Origin: Myxococcota bacterium
Lineage (GTDB): Bacteria; Myxococcota_A; UBA9160; PR03
Direction: 5' to 3'
Assembly (NCBI GenBank): GCA_030066475.1
Contig: JASJBO010000262.1
Span: 1 to 11,933 of the forward strand
Length of the DNA stretch: 11,933 nt
Shown: positions 6,448-11,933 of the stretch, piece by piece
Layout of the letters: every line of letters begins with the position of its first letter
Numbering within the stretch: position 1 is the stretch's first letter
Made by a program: the position numbers and the translations under genes
Notes under the pieces: model-generated
Database searches by the model: none
Told to the model about the DNA's origin: nothing
What the model saw: only the letters and a program-made list of their open reading frames with translations

Positions 6448-7165
6448 TCACGCCTCGTGCTGGCGAATGAACGCCGTGGTCGCTTCGACGTACGCAGTCG
6501 GGTGGGTGACGTGCGGGATGTGTCCAGCCGTCGGGAACGCCAGGCGCTCCGCCCCGCGCAGCGAACACGAGCGCCTCCGGATCCCTCGCCTCGTCGAGAA
6601 AGGTCGGAGCGTTGTCGATCGTCGTCTGCCGGAACTCCTCCGGAAGGCGTTCCCACTCGCCTGGCGCCAGTGCCCGCGCCATGAAGTCCTCGGCAGCGCG
6701 TGTGTGGTCCCCGGACTCGAGGGCTTCGACCACGGCGGCCATCCATGCGCCGACCTCGCCGAGGATCGCCGTCGCCTCGGCATCTCCGGCCAGGAGGGAG
6801 AACAGCGGGGGTTCGTGGAGGACGAGCCCTCGAACGAGACCCGGTCGCTCCGCAGTCAGCCGAAGTGCGATCGCGCCGCCAAAGGAGTTGCCCACCACGT
6901 ACGCAGGCGCGATGCCGAGCTGCTCGATCAGGCCGGCGAGATCGCCGACGTCCTCGCGGACGCTGCCCGGTCCCGGTGGGGACTCGCAGTCGCCGTGCCC
7001 TCGCCGGTCGTAGCGAGCCACCCGAAACGACTCGGCCAGGCCGGGCACGACGCGGTCCCAGTTCCGATGCGAGCCCCAGGACCCATGGACGAGAACGAGC
7101 GCGGATTCGCCCGAGCCCGCCAGCTCGTAGCGCAGTCGCACGCCGTTCACGGTCCGATCGGGCAT
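6448..7165 (-). pseudogene. Alpha/beta-hydrolase broken by an internal deletion with frameshift
   Basis: ATG 7165 (GAGG 5 nt upstream) starts a good alpha/beta-hydrolase of the EstA/peroxidase-like type: VLVHGSWG (24-31, oxyanion hole), YDRRGHG, and nucleophile elbow GNSFGG with Ser94. After EALVF (about residue 201) the frame loses similarity. The C-terminal end, RGAERLAFPTAGHIPHVTHP with the catalytic His, is in another frame and ends at TGA 6450-6448. Family members carry about 35-45 more residues between these pieces, including the strand with the catalytic Asp (typically PxLLTxGDxSPP). That strand is absent, so about 100-130 nt not divisible by three appear to be deleted near 6555-6565. 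This is not a simple one-base sequencing error. Without acid and cap strand it should be inactive. It follows the oxygenase gene at 7230 by 64 nt and was probably once its operon partner. Confidence 0.75.
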
Positions 7166-7229
7166 CCGGCCTCGCCTGGACGATTGTAGGCCCATCCCAT
7201 CGAAGCCGCCGAACCCGCGGGGCCGAGGC

Positions 7230-8432
7230 TCAGAGCTCGAGGATGAAGAAGCTCGGCGGCAGCCCGAAGAGCATCTTCCCGACGTCCTCGTAGCGCGCGT
7301 AGGTCTTGTCGACGTGCTGGGTGAGCACGTGGACGTCGCGCCGGTGGCGTTCGAGCTTCTGGCCGATGCGGATGGCCGTGGTGCCGGCGACCTCGCAGAC
7401 GAGGTCCACCGCCTCCCCGCAGGCTTCGGCGCCGAAGCAGGCGGCGAGCTGGCAGCGGCGTTTCGCGGCCTCGCCGACGTCCCCGAGACGTTCGGCCTCC
7501 TCGAGAGCCTGCGCGATCGAGTCCGCCAGGAAGACGCGACTCGCATCGACGAGCGCCGTCGCGCGGGCGGCGTGGTGCTGGGCCCGCTCGCGATCCCGCA
7601 GCTCGGTCCGCCCGTAGGACGGCGTCTTGCGCGCCGCCAGATCGACGAGCTCGTCGATCGCTGCGCGCGCGACGCCGAGCGAGACGACCGTCTCGCCCTG
7701 GATCCCCGGCCACGGGACGGTGCGGTAGACCGGACCCGAGAAGGCCGGGCCGCGCTCGCGCCCCCGCTCCACCAGGGCGACGCGGTGATCCGGGACGAAG
7801 ACGTCGTCGACCACGACGTCCGCGCTGAACGTCCCGCGCATCCCGACGGTGTTCCAGGTATCGACGATGTCGACCTCGTCGCGCGGGACGAAGGCCACCA
7901 GGGGGGGAGGGTCCTCGCGGTCCGGGTCGAAGCGGCTGGCGTCCTCGGCGACCTCCAGGATCGGAACGCCGAACCACTGCGCGCGGTTCGCGCCGCTCGC
8001 GAAGGCCGTCCGCGCCGTGACCCGCCAGCCGCCCGCCACGCGAACGGACGGCCCCGGCGGAAAGAGGCCCCCGGCGAGGATCGTGTCCGGGCCTCGCGCG
8101 AAGACCTCCTCGCCGCCCTCCTTCGAGAGCCACGACGCGAAGCCCCCCATCGAGCAGCTCTGGTTGAGGTTCCACGCCGCCGCCGCGTCGATGCGCGCGA
8201 CGGCCTCGACGACCGCGTACTGCGTCGCCGGGTGGAGCTCCAGCCCTCCGAGCGCGGCGGGCACGAGCATCCGGAAGAGGCCCGCGTCGAGCATCGCGTC
8301 GTAGGCGGCGTCGGGGAGCCGTCGCTCCGCCTCGGCCCGGTCGCCGGCCTCCTCGAGCACCGGCCGGATCCGCTCCACCTTGCGCAGCAGCGTGTCCCGC
8401 GCCTCGTCGCTCGCCGGGCGATCACGCGCCAT
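7230..8432 (-). CDS. Acyl-CoA-dehydrogenase-fold flavin monooxygenase (HsaA-like, group D)
   Basis: A 400-residue protein of the usual length, with a strong GGAGGAG site before ATG 8432. The N-terminal helical domain (~1-115) includes LPDAAYDAMLDAGLFRMLVP, typical of the family. The middle beta domain (~116-225) has GGWRVTARTAFASGA and TWNTVGMRGTFSADVVVDDVFVP (192-214). The C-terminal domain resembles Acyl-CoA_dh_2: AGTTAI (349-354), then ERHRRDVHVLTQH (361-373). Where true acyl-CoA dehydrogenases have Glu in a YEGT motif, this protein has LTQH, and the R-x-x-R-D-x-H pattern is that of flavin-dependent hydroxylases such as HsaA and of pigment or aromatic hydroxylases that work with a separate flavin reductase. 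Likely reaction: hydroxylation of an aromatic or polycyclic substrate using FMNH2/FADH2 and O2. No reductase gene is in the window; the neighbouring hydrolase is broken. Substrate unknown. Confidence 0.85.
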   Translation of the reverse strand: MARDRPASDEARDTLLRKVERIRPVLEEAGDRAEAERRLPDAAYDAMLDAGLFRMLVPAALGGLELHPATQYAVVEAVARIDAAAAWNLNQSCSMGGFASWLSKEGGEEVFARGPDTILAGGLFPPGPSVRVAGGWRVTARTAFASGANRAQWFGVPILEVAEDASRFDPDREDPPPLVAFVPRDEVDIVDTWNTVGMRGTFSADVVVDDVFVPDHRVALVERGRERGPAFSGPVYRTVPWPGIQGETVVSLGVARAAIDELVDLAARKTPSYGRTELRDRERAQHHAARATALVDASRVFLADSIAQALEEAERLGDVGEAAKRRCQLAACFGAEACGEAVDLVCEVAGTTAIRIGQKLERHRRDVHVLTQHVDKTYARYEDVGKMLFGLPPSFFILEL

Positions 8433-8484
8433 GGTGCTCCTCCGGTCCTCCGCGAGCGCCTCGAAGTCTACGCGCTCCGCGACC

Positions 8485-8490
8485 TATACT
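8485..8490 (+). promoter_or_regulatory. Candidate -10 box (TATACT) for the cyclase gene
   Basis: TATACT matches the sigma70 -10 consensus at 5 of 6 bases and lies 32 nt before the GTG at 8522, in the 89-nt divergent gap with the oxygenase gene. The -35 region is weak (TCGAAG at 8461-8466, 3 of 6, 18-nt spacing). On the opposite strand the same spot reads TAGTAT, so divergent promoters may overlap here. Confidence 0.4.
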
Positions 8491-8521
8491 ACAGGCCGAG
8501 CGGACGGGCATTGGAGTCGGC

Positions 8522-10390
8522 GTGAGGACGGACGGGAGCGAGCGCGCCGAGCGCACCGAGCGCAGACTGGCAGCGATCCTCAGCGCGGATGCCGCCGGCT
8601 ACAGCCGGCTCATGAGCGACGACGACGAGGGCACGGTTCGCACCCTCCAGGAACGCCGCGGCCGCATCCGACGCCTCGTCGACGACTTCCGCGGACGCGT
8701 CGTCGACGCGCCGGGTGACAACCTGCTCGCCGAGTTCCCGAGCGCCGTCGGGGCCGTCCGCTGCGCCGTCGAGATCCAGCGCGCCCTCGCCGAGGCGAAC
8801 GAGGGGCTCGACCCGGGTCGGCAGCTCGTCTTCCGCATCGGGATCCACCTGGGCGACGTGCTCGTCGAGGGGGGCGGCATCTTCGGCGACGGCGTCAACG
8901 TGGCCGCGCGGCTGGAGCGACTCGCCGAGCCGGGCGGGATCTGCCTGTCCGATCTCGTGTACCAGCAGGTGCGGCGGAAGCTCGACCTGCCCGCCACCGA
9001 TCTCGGCGAGCAGAGCCTGAAGAACCTCGACGAGCCGGTGCGCGCCTATCGGGTCCAGCCCGGCCGCGGCGAGGCGAGCGCCGTGCGCGCGGCGTCGCGG
9101 CCCGCGCTCACGCCGCCCGACCAGCCGTCGCTCGCGGTGCTGCCCTTCGTCAACATGAGCGGTGACCCGGCCCAGGAGTACTTCAACGACGGTCTGAGCG
9201 ACGACATCATGACCGAGCTCGCCCGGATCCCGGGGCTCTTCCTGATCAGCCACGCCTCGATGATGACCTACAAGAAGACGGCGGCGCGGCCCGTCGACGT
9301 CGCGCGCGAGCTCGGCGTCCGCCACGTGCTGGAGGGCGGGGTCCGGACCAGCCAGAACCGCGCGCGGATCCACGCCCGACTCGTCGAGGGCGCGACCGGG
9401 CGGATCGTCTGGGCGGAGCGCTTCGACCGCGAGCTCGAGGACGTGTTCGCCGTCCAGGACGAGATCGTGGACGAGGTGGTCACGGCGCTGGACGTGACGC
9501 TCGTCGGTGGCGAGAGCGCCCGGACCCTGCGCAAGCACCTGCGCAACCCCCGGGCGCTCGGCCTCCTGTACCGGGCGAGCCACCTGATGGAGCGCTTCAA
9601 CCGCGAGGACATGGAGGAGGCGCGCAGCCTCTACGAGGAGGTGGTCCGCCTCGAGCCCGAGTCGCCCATGGCCTACATGTGCAACGCCTGGACCTACTAC
9701 TTCGAGGTGGAGCGCGGCTGGAGCGAGGCGCCGGAGCGGACGCTCGACCAGATGGCAGCACTCGCCCACCGCGCCCTCGAGCTGGGCGACGTCTCGGGCT
9801 ACGCCAGCCTGATGCTCGCCCATATGCACCTGATGCGGCGGGAGTACGACGAGGCGCTCGACGCGAGCGAGCGCGCCCTCGCCGAGCGACCGAGCTGCCA
9901 GGGCGCCTACGGCCTCCGGGCGAACATCCTGAACTACTGCGGCCTGCCCGACGCGGCGATCCCGCTGGCGAAGCAGGCGATCCGCCTGTCCCCGGTAGCG
10001 CAGACCTTCATCCCGGAGGTGCTCGCCACGGCGCACTACCTGCGCGGCGACCTCGAGCAGGCGATCGAGTCCGCCCACGCGACGCTGGCCCAGGCGCCGG
10101 ACAACGCCAACGCGCGCCTGGTGCTCGTCGCCGCCCTCGTCGAGACGGGCCGCCTCGAAGCCGCGCGGGACGCGGCGCGCGAAGTCCCCTCGGTCGATCC
10201 CGGCTTCACGCTCCAGCGCTTCGCCCGCTGCCATCCCCACCGCGACCGCGCTCCGCTCGATCGGCTGCTGCACTCCCTCGCGCGGGCGGGGCTCGGGGAC
10301 ACCGACGCCGCAGGCGCGACGCCGCAGATCGATCTCGCGCCCCCCCACGCCTCGTCGCGTCGGCGCGTCGCTCCCCGGCCCCGCCGCTGA
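8522..10390 (+). CDS. Class III nucleotide cyclase with TolB-like and TPR segments
   Basis: A 622-residue protein; GTG 8522 is preceded by GGAG at 5 nt. Residues ~14-178 are a class III cyclase homology domain: metal Asp23 (SADAAGYSRLM), second metal Asp66 (APGDNLLAEF), and GIHLGDV followed by IFGDGVNVAARLE (120-132) with Asp123, Asn126 and the transition-state Arg130. The purine-selecting Lys usually found four residues before the second metal Asp is Asp62. Residues ~202-327 form a TolB-N/FlgO-like domain (SLAVLPFVNMSGDPAQEYF onwards). From ~345 to ~590 come TPR-like repeats, for instance 437-456, 470-490 and 505-528. There is no membrane helix, so it is probably cytoplasmic. Proteins of this architecture are common in alphaproteobacteria and former Deltaproteobacteria and are presumed to make cAMP in response to a partner bound by the TPRs. 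Catalytic activity is likely but unproven given Asp62. The last ~20 residues are a low-complexity Arg-rich tail. Confidence 0.9.
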   Translation: MRTDGSERAERTERRLAAILSADAAGYSRLMSDDDEGTVRTLQERRGRIRRLVDDFRGRVVDAPGDNLLAEFPSAVGAVRCAVEIQRALAEANEGLDPGRQLVFRIGIHLGDVLVEGGGIFGDGVNVAARLERLAEPGGICLSDLVYQQVRRKLDLPATDLGEQSLKNLDEPVRAYRVQPGRGEASAVRAASRPALTPPDQPSLAVLPFVNMSGDPAQEYFNDGLSDDIMTELARIPGLFLISHASMMTYKKTAARPVDVARELGVRHVLEGGVRTSQNRARIHARLVEGATGRIVWAERFDRELEDVFAVQDEIVDEVVTALDVTLVGGESARTLRKHLRNPRALGLLYRASHLMERFNREDMEEARSLYEEVVRLEPESPMAYMCNAWTYYFEVERGWSEAPERTLDQMAALAHRALELGDVSGYASLMLAHMHLMRREYDEALDASERALAERPSCQGAYGLRANILNYCGLPDAAIPLAKQAIRLSPVAQTFIPEVLATAHYLRGDLEQAIESAHATLAQAPDNANARLVLVAALVETGRLEAARDAAREVPSVDPGFTLQRFARCHPHRDRAPLDRLLHSLARAGLGDTDAAGATPQIDLAPPHASSRRRVAPRPRR

Positions 10391-10424
10391 CCGGTGGACT
10401 TCGCTCGCCTGCGGCTCGCTGCGC

Positions 10425-10439
10425 GCGCCCTCCGGGCGC
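10425..10439. terminator. Short GC hairpin between convergent genes
   Basis: GCGCCC-TCC-GGGCGC forms a perfect 6-bp stem with a 3-nt loop in the 77-nt gap between the convergent cyclase and mini-rod genes. There is no T-run on either side, so it is at best an L-shaped or Rho-assisted bidirectional terminator. Such small GC stems are frequent by chance in this composition. Confidence 0.3.
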
Positions 10440-10467
10440 TTGCAGGGGGCTTCTGCCGCGCGCGCTC

Positions 10468-10767
10468 CTAGGCGAGCAGGTCGACGAGGCGCCCGCGCAT
10501 CTCGGACGCGGTCTCGAAGAAGCGCAGCGAGGCGTTGAACTGGTGAGAGGCATGCATCTGCTGGACGATCTCGTGGAGGAGGTCGACCTCGCGGGCATCG
10601 GGCTCCCTGTGGACGTGCGCGGTGGAGCCGCCGCTCGCGACCGACGTCTGCGCGACGCGCAGCGGGCGGAACGAGTCCGTCATGAGGTTCGCGACGTTGT
10701 GGGCCGACGCGGCCATGCGGACCTCGGCGCTGCGGATCCCGGAGGCGGCGATCGAGAGGGAATCCAT
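10468..10767 (-). CDS. Miniature flagellar basal-body rod/hook-type protein
   Basis: A 99-residue protein. Its N-terminus (5-33, IAASGIRSAEVRMAASAHNVANLMT) has the rod/hook signature of the Flg_bb_rod domain, including the A-x-N-x-A-N-x-x-T core. Its C-terminus (60-98, EVDLLHEIVQQMHASHQFNAS then ASEM) matches the Flg_bbr_C helix of FlgB, FlgC, FlgG and FlgE. Only about 25 residues lie between, so it consists of the two coiled-coil ends with almost no middle; FlgC itself is usually 130-150 residues. Short proteins of this type occur in former Deltaproteobacteria, and their role in the rod is unclear. ATG 10767 is the only reasonable start, but AGGGG abuts it with no spacing. No other flagellar gene is recognisable in the window. 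An orphan reading frame from upstream overlaps its first ~88 nt. Confidence 0.75.
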   Translation of the reverse strand: MDSLSIAASGIRSAEVRMAASAHNVANLMTDSFRPLRVAQTSVASGGSTAHVHREPDAREVDLLHEIVQQMHASHQFNASLRFFETASEMRGRLVDLLA

Positions 10768-11108
10768 CCCCTGATGGATCGTCCGGTTCCGCCGGGCGGT
10801 TGAGAGAGGCGGCCCGCAGACTGCGCGTCCGCTGCCTGCGGCGCGCGGGTCGGATGCGCCGCCCCTTGCCCGAAGCCCGACTCCTCCATCGGCATGCGCG
10901 GCTGGCGGTTGCGCTCGCCCGCGGCGGCCATGCGCTTCATCTGCGCGTAGAGATCCTCGCCCACCACCGTCGTCACGACGATCTCCATCAGGCTCCGGTC
11001 GGGCAGCGGGATCTCCTGCGGGAACAGCGTGTGGCGCGCGAAGCGGTGGCGCAGGATCAGCGTCGAGGGATCGATCCAGGTGCGGCCGCCCTTCCAGCCC
11101 GAATCGGG
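10768..11108 (-). pseudogene. Orphan coding segment without own start or natural stop
   Basis: A frame on the minus strand from about 11108 to about 10800 has nearly every codon ending in G or C, and reads like protein: DSGWKGGRTWIDPSTLIL at the beginning, LPDRSLMEIVVTTVVGEDLY in the middle and an Arg/Met-rich region after it. I do not recognise the family. There is no start codon near 11108; upstream the frame is antisense-like shadow of the OmpA-like gene. An internal ATG at 10988, with GGAG 4 nt upstream, could serve as a start for a shorter product. Towards 10800 the codon bias fades, and the frame has no stop until 10680, inside the mini-rod gene. The simplest reading is the middle or 3' part of a gene whose 5' end was lost when it was joined to the OmpA-like gene, possibly with a second break near its 3' end. 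Confidence 0.45.
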
Positions 11109-11932
11109 AGCTCGAGCTGGCAACCGGGTGCGTTCCGCACGTGCACCTCGGCACGCCGAGTCAGGACCGCCTTCTCCTTGCTGTAGGATCCGTCCGGCTC
11201 TCGGTCCGAGAAGGCGCGGGACGCGATCATCTGTTCGTAGGAGGTCCAATCGGCCGTCGTGACTTCGATGGGCCCTCCGGCCTCCCGCAGCCGGTCGGCC
11301 ACGACCTGCGCCCGAAGGTTCGCGAGGTCGCGATTCAACTGGCGCGAACGCACCTCCGTCTCTCCGTCGAAGGGCGACGAGCTGGCCATTCCCACGATCG
11401 TGACTTCCACTGGCTGTCCGCGCTGTCCGGCGCATGCCGCCAGTCCAAGCGCCAACGCGTCCAGCTGCGCCTCGTACGCATCGGACAGGTCGACTCCTGG
11501 CCCCCGCTTCTCGAGTACCGACTCCGGGGCGGCATCCTGGTCCCAGGTGACGAAGAAGGTGGCCATGGAGCCGGCCCCTTGCGGGGTCTGGTGGGGCAGG
11601 ACCGAGACGAGCAACGGAGCTGCCCGCTCGCTCTCCTCGTTCCCACGTGGCGGGTCCCCGAGAAGGGGGAGCACGAGCGAGATGCCGAAGGCCGTGACGA
11701 ACACGAGGCCCGCCGTCCCTCCCAGCCCCGCGACGGAAGGCTCTGCGGCGTACTCCAGCACGGAAGAGAGCAGCTTCGACGCTTCTCTGACGACCGAGAT
11801 CAGAACCGCGACGCCGAGAACCGCGCCGCCGTTGGCCGCCAGCAGCCCCAGCACTCCTTCGGCAAGGAGTGAGCCCAGATACAAGGCGGCAAGCACGGAC
11901 GCAGCGAGCGTCAGAATCTGAAGGGCGTACCG
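11057..11932 (-). CDS. Membrane protein with OmpA-like periplasmic domain (5' end off the window)
   Basis: The frame is open to the right edge, so the N-terminus is missing; the GTG at 11896 lies inside a hydrophobic stretch and is probably not the start. The 291 visible residues begin with one or two membrane helices (about 3-28 and 30-48), then a third (about 69-92, GLVFVTAFGISLVLPLLG). A linker follows, then a soluble, presumably periplasmic domain (~125-266) with OmpA/MotB-like features: VEVTIVGMASSS (175-186), N200RDLANLRAQVVADRL and the closing TRRAEVHVRN. In that fold the Asn/Asp-Arg pattern helps bind peptidoglycan, which suggests anchoring to the wall; this is inference from weak similarity. 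The normal domain should end at about residue 270. The remaining ~20 residues (Arg/Ala/Pro-rich) are out of frame with the high-GC3 segment starting at 11108, so the native C-terminus has probably been replaced by a fusion. Confidence 0.65.
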   Translation of the reverse strand, partial: RYALQILTLAASVLAALYLGSLLAEGVLGLLAANGGAVLGVAVLISVVREASKLLSSVLEYAAEPSVAGLGGTAGLVFVTAFGISLVLPLLGDPPRGNEESERAAPLLVSVLPHQTPQGAGSMATFFVTWDQDAAPESVLEKRGPGVDLSDAYEAQLDALALGLAACAGQRGQPVEVTIVGMASSSPFDGETEVRSRQLNRDLANLRAQVVADRLREAGGPIEVTTADWTSYEQMIASRAFSDREPDGSYSKEKAVLTRRAEVHVRNAPGCQLELPIRAGRAAAPGSIPRR

Positions 11933-11933
11933 G

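Noticed and set aside
8489..10348. 619-codon open frame antisense to the cyclase gene
   Set aside because: It mirrors the cyclase codons, a usual effect of very high GC; composition is Arg/His/Val-rich with no domain, and the plus-strand protein has clear motifs.
10391..10467. REP-like repeat in the intergenic TCGCTCGCCTGCGGCTCGCT stretch
   Set aside because: Only one copy in the window and only short internal repeats; nothing to compare it with here.
1..11933. CRISPR array, tRNA, rRNA, insertion sequence or phage genes
   Set aside because: No regularly spaced repeats, no cloverleaf or rRNA signatures, no transposase or integrase motifs in any frame.

Overview
The window is very GC-rich (third codon positions are almost all G or C), with short intergenic gaps, GTG starts, a class III cyclase fused to TolB-like and TPR segments, a STAND-like TPR protein and a miniature flagellar rod-type protein. 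This fits a free-living, high-GC member of the former Deltaproteobacteria (Myxococcota or Binatota-like). That placement is inference from gene style; there is no rRNA or other marker here.

Layout from left to right. (1) At 1-162 on the minus strand lies the signal-peptide end of a secreted protein that runs off the left edge. It is divergent from (2) a 691-residue protein at 415-2490 that looks like a STAND/AAA regulator (Walker B, winged-helix-like part, long TPR array) but has no recognisable P-loop. (3) A two-gene operon, 2631-3668, pairs a 91-residue helical protein with a GXSXG alpha/beta-hydrolase (lipase type). Its promoter region carries an imperfect inverted repeat, and a six-codon leader frame precedes it. 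(4) On the minus strand, 6015 down to 3753, a GPH-family sugar:cation symporter, a previously easy-to-miss 50-codon frame and a class I SAM methyltransferase are joined by two 4-nt GTGA overlaps, giving a tightly coupled three-gene operon. (5) From about 6.05 to 7.17 kb is a decayed stretch: a frameshifted beta-propeller-like remnant on the plus strand, and an alpha/beta-hydrolase on the minus strand that has lost the segment expected to carry its catalytic acid. (6) A flavin-dependent acyl-CoA-dehydrogenase-fold oxygenase (7230-8432, minus) is divergent from a 622-residue cyclase/TolB-like/TPR protein (8522-10390, plus). (7) The right end, all minus strand, holds a 99-residue mini flagellar rod protein, an orphan coding segment lacking a proper start and stop, and a membrane protein with an OmpA-like periplasmic domain that continues past the right edge. 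The last two meet at what looks like a deletion or fusion junction near 11.1 kb.

I see no tRNA, rRNA, CRISPR array, insertion sequence or phage gene. No single large new system is evident. The strongest novel candidates are the small gene inside the transporter-methyltransferase operon, the P-loop-less STAND-like protein, the small helical protein paired with a lipase behind an inverted-repeat promoter, and the miniature rod protein. The broken genes at 6.0-7.2 kb and 11.1 kb could be genuine decay or, if this is a metagenome assembly, assembly errors.
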